Made by a program: the position numbers and the translations under genes
Assembly (NCBI RefSeq): GCF_030285665.1
Contig: NZ_CP127295.1
Coordinates: forward strand, 7,006,001 to 7,070,000
Direction of reading: 5' to 3'
From: Amycolatopsis mongoliensis
GTDB taxonomy: Bacteria; Actinomycetota; Actinomycetes; Mycobacteriales; Pseudonocardiaceae
Length of the DNA stretch: 64,000 bases
Notes under the pieces: generated by a model
Databases searched by the model: none
Told to the model about the DNA's origin: nothing
The model's input: only the letters and a program-made list of their open reading frames with translations
Shown: one piece after another, positions 24,473 to 32,982 of the stretch
Position numbering within the stretch: the stretch's first letter is position 1
How the letters are laid out: each line of letters opens with the position of its first letter

Positions 24473-26010
24473 CTAGCTTGAGTTTTAACCTGTTCGGCGG
24501 GGTCGTGGGTTGCTGGACTTGGTGTTCTTGCCGTGCTCGGGTTTCTGCTTGTTCGTGCCGGTGACGGTGTGGATGTCGTGGCGTGTGGCGGGCTGGTGGT
24601 TGGGCAGTCCCGCGGGGCGTCCGGGGCCGGGCCGGGAAGGTTTCGGGACACGGGCGGGACAGGCCAGTTGTGGACGCAGGTTGCGAAATCCCCGTCGGAT
24701 CCGTGCCGGGCTGAGTCGCTGGGCGGGGCGGGGTTTCTCCCAGGGGCGGCGCAGATCCTCGGTGAGGTCGCGGGCGAGGCGAAGCTGGGTGTAGGCGGTC
24801 AGGAGAAGCCAGGTCCAGCGGTCGGCGGCGTCGGGTGAGCGCAGTTTCGGGGTGGTCCAGCCGAGGGTTTGCTTGAGCATGCGGAAGGTGTGCTCGATGT
24901 CGAACCGGCGCAGGAAAGCCTGCCAGGCCAGATCGACCTCGGCGCGGTCGAGGCTGGTGTGGGAGTGCCAGAGCCACACGGGTTTCGGGATCGCGCCGGA
25001 AGGCAGCCGGTCCAGGCGGTGCGGGAGGTGAGCTTGGGGTGCAGCCGGTCCCAGGCCCGGATCAGTGCTGGGCCGTAGAGCCGGGTCGTGGTCTCGATGG
25101 TGATATCTGGCTCGCCCCAGGTGGCCGGGTCGCCGAAGGCGAACTCGGCGCCGTGGCGGGCGGGGCGGCCTGGGCTGGGGCCGGGCCGCAACGGCGGCGC
25201 GGGACGGCGCAGCACCCGGTCCGACCGCATCCGCACCAGCACGACGACCGGGAGATCGGCCAGCACGTGCGCGAGCCGGGGTCCGTCGTAGCCGGCGTCG
25301 GCCACGAGCAGGATTTCCGGATCCCCTGGTGACCAGTGTCCGGCGGTGATCAGCCGCTCCACGACGTCGCGGATCTGGCGGGCGGTCACGCTTGCGGTGT
25401 CGTCTCCGGGCGCGAGCCGGACCGCGTCCAGCGGCGCGGTCCACGAGTGCCGCCCGCTCTCCAAAGCGACGACGATCGAGTAGGGCCAGCCCGGCACCAT
25501 GATGTGCTGGTCCTTGCCCCGGCCATAGGTGTGACACAGGGTCCGTTGCGGGCTCGTGTGTGCTTCCGGGCGCAGCCAGCAGGTGACGTCCACCGCCAGC
25601 ACCAACCGGCCGTCCGCGGCACGCGGCAGCGGCACCGTGGTCAGGGCGGTGCGTAACCGGTGGAAGTCGACCCGGCCCTGGGCCAGCGCGGCATAACCGC
25701 TGCCATGCCCGCGGCGATGCTCACCGGTCAGTGACAACTCCGCGACCGAGCGGACCGGGCCGTCCACGCACAACACCGCGTCGGTCAGCTCGAACAACGC
25801 GTCCGCCCGCCGGGTCAGACAGCGGTAGAACTCCTGCCGCAACGCCGACAGCTCCCCGGCCGCGCCGGCGTCACCGGCATGGTGCACACTGATCAACTGA
25901 AGCCCTTGGTTCGATCTTCCATCTGTCGCAAGAGGAATGATCAACCAAGGGCTTCACTCATGATCAACCAGGGTCTTACCCGGCCACCCAAAGGTTAAAA
26001 CTCAAGCTAG
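24473..26010. mobile_element. IS701-family-like insertion sequence (1538 bp including ends)
   Basis: The ends are perfect 19-bp inverted repeats: CTAGCTTGAGTTTTAACCT at 24473-24491 and its complement at 25992-26010. The outer CTAG on both sides is probably the 4-bp target duplication, which is typical of IS701 elements. Because CTAG is palindromic, the element proper may be 24477-26006. It holds one transposase gene on the minus strand, broken by an internal deletion or frameshift. It sits about 75 bp after the HNH terminator and directly beside an IS3-family remnant. Confidence 0.85.
24485..25887 (-). pseudogene. IS701-type DDE transposase, frameshifted
   Basis: The N-terminal part (from about GTG 25887: VHHAGDAGAAGELSALRQEFY) reads in one frame through the DDE core: LVLAVDVTCWLRPEAHTS, GWPYSIVVALE, ILLVADAGYDGPRLAH. 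It continues to AWDRLHPKLTSRTAW near 25020. The C-terminal part continues in another frame from LDRLPSGAIPKPVWLWHSH through FDIEHTFRMLKQTLGWTTPKLRSPDAADRW to a stop at 24485. At the switch the family normally has about 20 further residues, so a small out-of-frame deletion is the likely lesion. The element is therefore probably not autonomous. Confidence 0.8.
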
Positions 26011-26012
26011 AA

Positions 26013-26470
26013 GGATGTCGCCGTTCCCAGGTCCTACCCTCGTGAGTTCCGTGACGATGTCGTCGCCGTGGCCCGCCGAGGCGAGGCCCGCTGAAGCAGG
26101 TCGCGGCGCAGGGAAATCTGCCGGGAAACGGCCGTCCCGCTCGTCGGTAGATTGGTCGCGACGTCGATTGCGTGCATCTGATCAACGCTGCGCTCGAGAT
26201 CCACGCCGACGACCCGGCCGACGGGTGCCGGCTCATCGCCGACGAACTCGTCCGCCGTGGTTTCACCGCGTCGGAGAGCGGACCTGCTGATGCAGCAGAT
26301 CTTCTCGCTGCACACCAGGAAGAAGGGTTACTCCCGCAAAGAGGGGCTGCCGTTGCACGACGATCTCGTGCGCCGTGACTTCACCGCCACCGCGCCGAAT
26401 ATCAAGTGGTTGACCGATATCACCGAGCATCCGACCGGCCAAGGCGAGCTGTTGCTGCAGAAAACATCCT
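26013..26470 (+). pseudogene. IS3-family transposase remnant (OrfA and OrfB pieces)
   Basis: The first piece, 26024-26120, reads RSYPREFRDDVVAVARRGEA, then after a one-base shift LKQVAAQGN, the helix-turn-helix start of an IS3-type OrfA. The second, about 26170-26275, reads LINAALEIHADDPADGCRLIADELVRRGFTAS (HTH_21 region of OrfB). The third, about 26280-26462, continues in a third frame: MQQIFSLHTRKKGYSRKEG, then HDDLVRRDFTATAPNIKWLTDITEHPTG, the start of the integrase core. The element has lost most of OrfA and the rest of OrfB. The 26471-26586 stretch that follows holds no recognisable gene. Confidence 0.75.
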
Positions 26471-26586
26471 CGATACCCGGCGCTGAACCACCCGGGAGGA
26501 ACAGCGGCCCGCTCGACAACGTCGTGGGGCGGTGCGCTTCCGGCACCACGGATCCGGCTCAAGGCTTGGACGTACCGAGGTGACGA

Positions 26587-27162
26587 TCACTCCGCCGAAC
26601 CGGAGTTCTTGCGCCGGTTGGCATTGAAGCGGGCCTTCTTCTGGCGATTCCCGCACGTGTTCATGTCACACCATCTGCGGGTGCGACTCTGGCTGGTGTC
26701 GAAAAACGCGGCCTGACAGGTCGGCGATGCGCACAAGGCCAGTTTTCCGTCTCGTTCGCCGGAGATGATGCTGATCGCGTCGGCGGCGATCACGCTGAGG
26801 GCGTCTTCCACGCAGGACGCCGAGCTGAGCTGCCACCGCCGCTTGCCCTCGGGGGTCAGGACGGCCGCGGCCCGGCCCTGAGCGCTGCGGTCGTTGATGA
26901 CCCGGACCGCGGATGCGGGAAGCGCCTCCTGGATCGCTGCCGCTGTCGCGGCGGCGTGGATCGACTCCCTCAGTTCGCGGGCGAGGTCGAGCTGGGCGGT
27001 GGTGCAGGAGTCCACCGCGAGGCCGTTCACCGCCAGCCAGTCGACGAGCCGGTGCGGCGTGGGAATGCGCTCCACGGCGTCGCCGCGACGCTCCGTCAGG
27101 GTCGCCGTGAAGCTGGTCGCCAGCACGCTGCCGAGGCGGAAGTCGGGGAACTCGGCGCGCAT
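26587..27162 (-). CDS. CGNR zinc-finger (ABATE-domain) regulator
   Basis: A 191-residue protein. It has an N-terminal ABATE-like stress-binding domain (about residues 10-125) and a C-terminal CGNR zinc finger: LCASPTC, then RRWCDMNTCGNRQKKARFNANRR. The four cysteines bind zinc, and the finger is thought to bind DNA. It is divergent from an epoxide hydrolase. Two 17-bp direct repeats with internal dyad symmetry lie between them, one overlapping its own 5' end, which suggests autoregulation and control of the hydrolase. Confidence 0.88.
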   Translation of the reverse strand: MRAEFPDFRLGSVLATSFTATLTERRGDAVERIPTPHRLVDWLAVNGLAVDSCTTAQLDLARELRESIHAAATAAAIQEALPASAVRVINDRSAQGRAAAVLTPEGKRRWQLSSASCVEDALSVIAADAISIISGERDGKLALCASPTCQAAFFDTSQSRTRRWCDMNTCGNRQKKARFNANRRKNSGSAE

Positions 27163-27164
27163 GG

Positions 27165-27223
27165 AACCACCTTAGCAGGTTGCCCTCCGGCGCGAACGCG
27201 TGTTAGAACCATCTTAGCCGGTT
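27165..27223. promoter_or_regulatory. Paired 17-bp operators for the CGNR regulator
   Basis: AACCACCTTAGCAGGTT at 27165-27181 and AACCATCTTAGCCGGTT at 27207-27223. The two copies differ at two positions, each has AACC/GGTT symmetry, and they start 42 bp apart (four helical turns). They fill the 82-bp gap between the CGNR gene and the epoxide hydrolase gene. Confidence 0.6.
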
Positions 27224-27244
27224 CCACGATGGCCAGGAGGTCTC

Positions 27245-28399
27245 ATGCCCCGTTCGACCAGCGACGTGCAAGCATTCGAAGCCCACGCGACCGACGCCGA
27301 CCTCGACGATCTGCGCGCCCGGTTGGCCGCGGCACGGCTGCCGGAGGCCGAGACGGTCCGGCGCCGATGGGACCAGGGCGTTCCGCTCGCCGACCTCGTC
27401 GATGTCGTGGACTACTGGCGCACCGAATACGACTGGCGGTCGTTCGAAGAGCGCCTCGACCGGATCGGCCAGTTCCGCACGACCATCGACGGCCTGGGAA
27501 TCCACTTCCTGCACCGCCGATCGCCGCGCGCGGATGCCACTCCGCTGATCCTGACGCACGGCTGGCCGGGCAGCATTGCCGAGTTCGTCGACGTCGTGGA
27601 CGAACTGGCGGACCCGTCAGACGCGGACGCGCCGGCGTTCCACGTCGTGGCTCCGTCGCTACCGGGCTTCGGCTACAGCGACAAGCCGGCCACCACCGGG
27701 TGGGGAACCGAAAAGATCGCGGCCGCGTGGGTGGACCTGATGGGAAGGCTCGGCTACGGCCGGTTCGCAGCCCACGGCGGCGACTGGGGAGGCAACATCA
27801 CCACGGTTCTCGCCGGCCGGTTCCCGGCGCACGTTCTCGGCATCCACACGACGTTCGCGGAAGGGCCGCCCGGGCTGACGACCGACGGCCTGACGGCGCT
27901 CGAGCGCAAGTGGACCGAGGAAACCCGCGACTTCTGGCACCACCGCGCGGCGTATGCGAAGCAGCAGGCGACCCGGCCGCAGACCATCGGCTACTCGCTC
28001 GTCGACTCCCCGGTCGGGCTGCTGGCCTGGATCCTCGACAAGTTCGCCGAGTGGTCGGACACCGAGGACAGCCCGTTCGAGACGATTTCGCGGGACCGGG
28101 TGCTCGACGACGTCACCCTGTACTGGCTGACGCGGACCGGCGCGTCGGCGGCCCGCATCTACCACGAAAGCCACAACTCGCTGGATCCCGAACTCCGGGT
28201 CGACGTCCCGGCGGCGATCAGCATGTACCCCCGCGACATCGAAAAGTGCCCGCGCCCCTGGGCGCAGGAGCGGTACCGGCAGATCGTCCGCTGGAGGTCG
28301 CCCGAAGCCGGAGGACACTTCCCGTCGCTCGAGGTTCCCGAGTTCTTCGTCAAGGATCTCCAAGAGGGCCTCGCGGCGGTGCTGGCCGCCCGTCGGTGA
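27245..28399 (+). CDS. Epoxide hydrolase (EHN-type, EphB-like)
   Basis: A 384-residue alpha/beta-hydrolase. The N-terminal EHN domain (about 8-110) is followed by the oxyanion HGWPGS motif, the nucleophile Asp180 in HGGDWGGN, two lid tyrosines in the C-terminal half, and catalytic His358 in AGGHFPSLE. It would open epoxides to diols, and this branch also includes juvenile-hormone-type hydrolases. Its ATG follows AGGAGGTCTC. The adjacent CGNR regulator and its operator repeats suggest induction by the toxic substrate. Confidence 0.92.
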   Translation: MPRSTSDVQAFEAHATDADLDDLRARLAAARLPEAETVRRRWDQGVPLADLVDVVDYWRTEYDWRSFEERLDRIGQFRTTIDGLGIHFLHRRSPRADATPLILTHGWPGSIAEFVDVVDELADPSDADAPAFHVVAPSLPGFGYSDKPATTGWGTEKIAAAWVDLMGRLGYGRFAAHGGDWGGNITTVLAGRFPAHVLGIHTTFAEGPPGLTTDGLTALERKWTEETRDFWHHRAAYAKQQATRPQTIGYSLVDSPVGLLAWILDKFAEWSDTEDSPFETISRDRVLDDVTLYWLTRTGASAARIYHESHNSLDPELRVDVPAAISMYPRDIEKCPRPWAQERYRQIVRWRSPEAGGHFPSLEVPEFFVKDLQEGLAAVLAARR

Positions 28400-28406
28400 C
28401 GCGCAC

Positions 28407-29300
28407 TCAGCCGTTGCCGAACCGGTCGCCGATCTCCTCGACCTCCGGCAAGCCGACCAGCTCGGCGAAGTCCGTCAGTCCCGGCAGCTCGCGGACGGCC
28501 TCGGCCGGTGTCCCGTCCCGGGCGATGCGGGCCAGCACCGCGCGCATGGCCTCCGTCGCCGCCAGCAACGTCGAGATCGGGCAGATCACCAGCCGGAACC
28601 CCAGTGAACGCAGGCGGTCGCGCCCCAGCGGCGGCGTCTTCCCTCCCTCGGCCCAGTTGAACAGCAACGGCACGTCGCGGAACGTCTCCGCCACCCGTTC
28701 GATCTCGGCTTCGGACTGGAGAGCCTCCACGAACAGCATGTCCGCTCCCGCGTCGCGGTAGCGGCGGGCCCGGTCGATCGCCGCGTCGAGGCCTTCCACC
28801 GCCCGGGCGTCCGTGCGCGCTATCAGCAGGAAGCCGGGGTCGCTGCGGGCGGCGGCCGCGGCGCGGAGGCGGTCGACCATCGTCGGCGCCGGGACCACCC
28901 GCTTGCCTTCCAGGTGCCCGCTGCGCTTCGGGGCCACCTGGTCCTCCAGGTGGATCGCAGCGACGCCGGCGGCTTCGTACTCGCGGACCGTGCGGATCAC
29001 GTTGAGCGCGTTGCCGTAGCCGGTGTCCGCGTCGGCGATCACCGGAACCTCCACCACCGAGCGGATGCGGCTCGCCGCCTGGACCATCTCGGTCATCGTC
29101 AGGAGGCCGACGTCGGGGCGGCCGAGCAGCGACGCCGTCGTGCCGAAGCCGGTCATGTAGACCGCCGGGAACCCGGCCGCCTCGACCAGCCGGGCGCTCA
29201 GTGCGTCGTACGCGCCCGGCGCGACGATCAGCTCGTCGCCCGCCAGCAGCTCGCGCAGCCGCGCCGGCCCGGGAACCCGCGGTCCGAGCAGATCGGCCAC
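28407..29300 (-). CDS. Isocitrate lyase / PEP mutase superfamily protein
   Basis: A 297-residue TIM-barrel enzyme. The PEP-mutase-type substrate loop is GAYDALSARLVEAAGFPAVYMTGFG, and metal-binding Asp residues are in IADADTGYGN. The active-site loop reads EDQVAPKRSGHLEGKRVV. Housekeeping (methyl)isocitrate lyases have KKCGH in that loop; here the Cys is replaced (KRSGH), as in oxaloacetate hydrolase or decarboxylase-like members. GTG 29300 follows GAGGAGG, which overlaps the stop of the upstream sialidase gene, so the two are co-translated. A role in pyruvate or oxaloacetate handling during sialic-acid use is possible. Confidence 0.85.
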   Translation of the reverse strand: MADLLGPRVPGPARLRELLAGDELIVAPGAYDALSARLVEAAGFPAVYMTGFGTTASLLGRPDVGLLTMTEMVQAASRIRSVVEVPVIADADTGYGNALNVIRTVREYEAAGVAAIHLEDQVAPKRSGHLEGKRVVPAPTMVDRLRAAAAARSDPGFLLIARTDARAVEGLDAAIDRARRYRDAGADMLFVEALQSEAEIERVAETFRDVPLLFNWAEGGKTPPLGRDRLRSLGFRLVICPISTLLAATEAMRAVLARIARDGTPAEAVRELPGLTDFAELVGLPEVEEIGDRFGNG

Positions 29301-29305
29301 GGCGA

Positions 29306-30511
29306 TCACCTCCTCGCGGGGACGTTCCCGAGCTGTCCCGGAGTCAAACCCACCCGCTCGAACACGATCTTCTCGTACGGACCGGCCGTGCCCGTCTCGT
29401 ACAGGATCCCGACCGTGGCCGGGTCGGCCTGCACCAGGTCGGAGTAGGCCGCCGGCCCGGTGGTCAGCGTGCGGCCCGGACGCCACGTGTGCCCGCGGTC
29501 GGTGCTCAGCCGCAGCTGCATCACCGTGCGCGTGGCGGGGTCGGCCGGACCCGAGTACAGCAGCAGCCACGGGACCGTCGTCTGCAACACGCTGCCCTCG
29601 ACCTTCGGCCCGGACAGGGACGGTTGCACCTGGTACGGCCGGACCAGCGTCTTCCCGCCGTCGACGCTGTAGCCGTCGACCCGGTGCTCGGCGGCCGACC
29701 CCTGGTTGCGGCTGGAGAAGTAGAGGGTGCCGTCGGGCAGCTCCGTCGCCGTCGTTTCGTTCGCGGCGACGACGCCGTCGGTGCGGTCGTCGGTGAAGCC
29801 GATGTGCCAGGTGCGGCCGTCGTCGTCGCTGTAGAGGTCGTGGCCGCCGTAGTACTTCGCCTCGGTGCCGACGTCGGGGGAGCCGGCCGGCGGGGAGCTG
29901 GAGTGGTTGGCGGGCACCACGATCCGGCCCGCGTGCGGGCCGTGCCGCAGCAGCGTGGCGTGCCCGGGACCGGTGGCGTACCAGCGCCAGCCCGGCGCCT
30001 TCGCGTCGGCGGTGATGTCGCGCGCGGGCGACCAGGTGCGGCCGTTGTCGCGGCTGCGCAGCACGAAGACGCGCCGGGTGTCCTGATCGGACGCCTGCCC
30101 TGACATGATCTGCTTCTCCGAAACCAGTCCGTTGTGGACGGTCAGCAGCACGAGCTCGCCGTCGCGCGCGAGCACCGGCGTCGGGTTGCCGGCGGTGGCG
30201 TCGCCGTTGCTGTCCACGACGGACAGCGGCCCCCAGGTGCAGCCGCCGTCGCGGGACGTGCGCGACACCGTCTGGATGGCCCCGGAGTCCCCGGCCGAGT
30301 CGCGCCGTCCTTCGGCGAACGCGACGAGCGCGCCGTCGGCGGCCCGGACCACCGCGGGGATGCGGAAGGTGTCGTAGCCCTCGGTGCCGGAGGTGAAGGG
30401 CACGGACGACGCGCATCCGTGCGCGGGGCCGGCCGTGGCCGCGGGGGTGCCGGACAGTGCGGTCGCGGCCGCCGCCAGAAGGATCGTGCTGAACCTGCGA
30501 ATCGGGGACAC
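29306..30511 (-). CDS. Secreted exo-alpha-sialidase (neuraminidase)
   Basis: A 401-residue exported sialidase that would release terminal sialic acids. The GTG at 30511 is chosen because GAGGAGG lies 8 nt upstream. This gives the signal peptide MSPIRRFSTILLAAAATALS. The FRIP motif (TFRIPAVVRA) is followed by five Asp boxes (SRDGGCTW, SRDNGRTW, SDDDGRTW, SVDGGKT, STDRGHTW), and the GH33-type propeller fills the protein. It leads an operon with a PEP-mutase-family gene. A 29-bp near-perfect palindrome lies just upstream of the start. Confidence 0.92.
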   Translation of the reverse strand: MSPIRRFSTILLAAAATALSGTPAATAGPAHGCASSVPFTSGTEGYDTFRIPAVVRAADGALVAFAEGRRDSAGDSGAIQTVSRTSRDGGCTWGPLSVVDSNGDATAGNPTPVLARDGELVLLTVHNGLVSEKQIMSGQASDQDTRRVFVLRSRDNGRTWSPARDITADAKAPGWRWYATGPGHATLLRHGPHAGRIVVPANHSSSPPAGSPDVGTEAKYYGGHDLYSDDDGRTWHIGFTDDRTDGVVAANETTATELPDGTLYFSSRNQGSAAEHRVDGYSVDGGKTLVRPYQVQPSLSGPKVEGSVLQTTVPWLLLYSGPADPATRTVMQLRLSTDRGHTWRPGRTLTTGPAAYSDLVQADPATVGILYETGTAGPYEKIVFERVGLTPGQLGNVPARR

Positions 30512-30535
30512 CGGTTCGACCTCCTCGTCGAGGTA

Positions 30536-30564
30536 GGACATGGGATGTCTGACGTCCTATGTCC
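30536..30564. promoter_or_regulatory. Operator-like 29-bp palindrome upstream of the sialidase operon
   Basis: GGACATGGGATGTC, centre T, GACGTCCTATGTCC: the two arms match at 12 of 14 positions. Its length and GACGTC core resemble GntR/FadR-type sites. No regulator gene lies next to the operon, so the binding protein is encoded elsewhere. Confidence 0.6.
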
Positions 30565-30622
30565 CGACAACCTAAGGAGGCCGTGCTCGATCCGTCAAGG
30601 ACTACGTTGAGCGCCTGACCGG

Positions 30623-31069
30623 CTACCGCCGGTCGGCCGGGCACGGCCCGAAGTACCGGCACTCGACCAGCGCGTGGACGTCGTGCGCCCGCGCCCGCGG
30701 CTCCAGCTCGTCGAGCATCGCCGTGAGCGTGCCGAGGTCGACCCGGCCGCCGGTGGTGAGCGGGAACTGCAGCTCGGCGGTGTCGTGCTTCGCGCACCCG
30801 CTGCCGCGCAGGTTGCCCGCCGGGACGACCGCGAACACGACTTCGCCCTCGTCGCCGAAGGTGAAGTAGCACTGCAGGACGACCGGGGTCGTGTCGGAGA
30901 CCGTGTTGGTCCGCTCGCCGCCGAAACTGGCCGGGTACGACCAGCCCGCCGTGGCGTCGTCGAGGAACCTGACGTCGGCGGGGCCGGTGTCCCCGTCGAG
31001 CCGCCAGTCGCGCGCCAGCACGTGGTCATGCACCTCGAGCTGGCGGGTGATGAGCAGCGTCGCGGTCAT
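30623..31069 (-). CDS. Hypothetical 148-residue protein
   Basis: A soluble protein beginning MTATLLITRQLEVHDHVLARDWRLDG, with PVVLQCYFTFGDEGEVVFAVV in the middle and a C-terminal CRYFGPCPAD. Composition and codon use look genuine. It is divergent from an FkbM-type methyltransferase. No family is recognised. Confidence 0.65.
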   Translation of the reverse strand: MTATLLITRQLEVHDHVLARDWRLDGDTGPADVRFLDDATAGWSYPASFGGERTNTVSDTTPVVLQCYFTFGDEGEVVFAVVPAGNLRGSGCAKHDTAELQFPLTTGGRVDLGTLTAMLDELEPRARAHDVHALVECRYFGPCPADRR

Positions 31070-31159
31070 GCTCCCAGTGTGGCCCACTCCGTCGGCCACG
31101 ATCGGGTGACCTACCAATGGGGCTGGATCACGGGCGCCGGGCCTGATAAGCCTCTGCGC

Positions 31160-31948
31160 GTGACCATGGACCTGCACAGCGTCAACCCGTGGGAAGTGTC
31201 GTTCCTCCGCGAGGAGGTCGGCGGCTACTTCGCCCACGGCGTCGAGCTCGCGCCCGGCGCGACCGTCCTCGACGTCGGTGCCAACGTCGGTGTCTTCTCC
31301 GCGGCGGTCTACGAACGACTCGGCGGCGACGTGCGGATCTACGCCTTCGAGCCGCTGCCGCCGCTCTACGAGAAGCTGGAAAGCAACGGCCGGGACTTCT
31401 TCGCGGGGCAGCTGAAAGCGCTGCCTTTCGGGCTCGCCGCCGGGGAGGACGAGCTCGACTTCAGCTACTTCCCGGGCGCGACGATCTTTTCGTCGTCGTG
31501 GCGGGACGAGGGCAACGTCGAGGCGGAGCGGAAGCGGGTCACGGCCAGCATCGTCGAGATGATCCGCCGGGGCGGCATGGGCCCGGCCGCCCGCCGCGTG
31601 CCGGCGCCGATCCTGCGCGGCCTGGTCGGCCGCCAGCTGAAGGTGATGCGCGACCTCGAGACGCACCGCGTCCGGGTCCGGCCGCTGTCGCCGGTGCTCG
31701 ACGAGGAGGGGATCGACCGCGTCGACCTGCTCAAGGTCGACGTCGAGGGCGCCGAGTTCGAGGTGCTGCGGGGGATCGAAGACCGCCATTGGCCGCTGGT
31801 CCGGCAGGCGGTCGTCGAAGTCGAACGGTGGACGGAGAACCGCGACCGCGTCCGCGAAGTCTTCGCCACTCGCGGTTTCACGGTCGAGGCCGTGCAGGAC
31901 CCGGTCCAGCGGGCGGCCGACATCGGGATGGTGTTCGCGCTCCGCTGA
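31160..31948 (+). CDS. FkbM-family methyltransferase
   Basis: A 262-residue SAM-dependent methyltransferase. Motif I is VLDVGANVGVFSAAV, the acidic motif II is YAFEPLPPLYEKL, and the FkbM signature LLKVDVEGAEFEVLRGIED lies near residue 195. Such enzymes O-methylate sugars, lipids or natural products. A 30-residue helical insert (RKRVTASIVEMIRRGG onward) sits before the signature. It stands alone, so no substrate can be proposed. The start is GTG 31160, with ATG 31166 as the alternative. Confidence 0.85.
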   Translation: MTMDLHSVNPWEVSFLREEVGGYFAHGVELAPGATVLDVGANVGVFSAAVYERLGGDVRIYAFEPLPPLYEKLESNGRDFFAGQLKALPFGLAAGEDELDFSYFPGATIFSSSWRDEGNVEAERKRVTASIVEMIRRGGMGPAARRVPAPILRGLVGRQLKVMRDLETHRVRVRPLSPVLDEEGIDRVDLLKVDVEGAEFEVLRGIEDRHWPLVRQAVVEVERWTENRDRVREVFATRGFTVEAVQDPVQRAADIGMVFALR

Positions 31949-31989
31949 CCTTGCCTTGACGTGGACGTCACTGTTTAGCGTCGACCCGC

Positions 31990-32862
31990 GTGAAGTTCGG
32001 AATCAGCTACAGCACACCCCACTTCGGCGTCGACCCCGCGAACCTCTCGCGCTTCGCGAGGGACGCCGAAGACCTCGGCTTCGAGTCGTTCTACGTCCCG
32101 GAGCACGTCGCCCTCCACCCCGGCGCGAAGATCGGGCCGATCGAGCTGGACCCGTCGCTGCCCTACGGTGATCCGCTCGAGTGCCTGACCTTCGTCGCGG
32201 CCGGCACGCGGCGCATCCTGCTCGGCACCGGCGTCCTGCTGCTGCCCTACCACCACCCGGTCGTGCTCGCCAAGCGGCTGGCGACGGCCGACCTGCTGTC
32301 CGGCGGGCGCCTGCGGCTGCTCACCGTCGGCGTCGGGGCGCTGCCCGGCGAAGCCGCGGCCGCCGGGGTCGACTTCGCCACCCGCGGCCGCCGGGCCGAC
32401 GAGGCGATCGACGTCCTGCGGCTGCTCTGGGCCGGCGGTGCGGACGGCGTCAGCCACGCGGGGGAGTTCTTCACCCTCGACACCGTGTGCAGCTTCCCGA
32501 AGCCGGTCGGCGGCGACCTGCCGATCCACGTCGGCGGTTCGAGCGCGGCCGCCGCGCGCCGGGCCGGGCGGTGCGGGGACGGCTACTTCCCCGGGGGCCT
32601 GCTCGACCCGGACGAGCGCCGCCGTCAGTTCGAGCTCGCCCGGGCCGCCGCGAGCGAAGCCGGCCGGGACGCGGATGCCTTGCAGCACACCCGATGGGGC
32701 TCGATCGCGATGTCCGAAGAGGACGCCGAGCACCTCGCGGGCCAGGGCGTGACCCGCGTCGTCGTCAGCCCCACGACCGCCGACCCGGTCGCCCAGCGAG
32801 AGGAGATGGCGGCCTTCGCCGAGCGGTTCGCCCTGGTTCGTCCGGTTGGACCAGTCGGGTGA
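31990..32862 (+). CDS. LLM-class F420-dependent oxidoreductase
   Basis: A 290-residue luciferase-like TIM barrel. It has MKFGISYSTPHFGV at strand 1, the SFYVPEHVAL loop, RILLGTGVLLLPYHHPVVLAKRLATAD for cofactor contacts, LPIHVGGSSAAAARRAGRCGDGYFP at strand 7-8 and a TRVVVSP terminus. The pattern fits the F420-dependent branch rather than the FMN-dependent two-component one. The substrate is unknown. It follows the FkbM gene by 41 bp and may form an operon with it. Confidence 0.85.
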   Translation: MKFGISYSTPHFGVDPANLSRFARDAEDLGFESFYVPEHVALHPGAKIGPIELDPSLPYGDPLECLTFVAAGTRRILLGTGVLLLPYHHPVVLAKRLATADLLSGGRLRLLTVGVGALPGEAAAAGVDFATRGRRADEAIDVLRLLWAGGADGVSHAGEFFTLDTVCSFPKPVGGDLPIHVGGSSAAAARRAGRCGDGYFPGGLLDPDERRRQFELARAAASEAGRDADALQHTRWGSIAMSEEDAEHLAGQGVTRVVVSPTTADPVAQREEMAAFAERFALVRPVGPVG

Positions 32863-32982
32863 CGGCGAAAGAGTCGTAATTTTTCTGGTCGATGTCAAGT
32901 TCTTGCGTGACGGCGCTCACTTGTTGCATGCTCGGGTGGCTCTGGCTCCCCGTCCCCGCCGTCTCGAAGAAGAGAAGACGCC

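Noticed and set aside
24473..24476. Exact IS701 boundary and target duplication
   Set aside because: CTAG is its own reverse complement, so it cannot be decided from this sequence whether it belongs to the element or is the duplicated target. Both options are stated in the feature.
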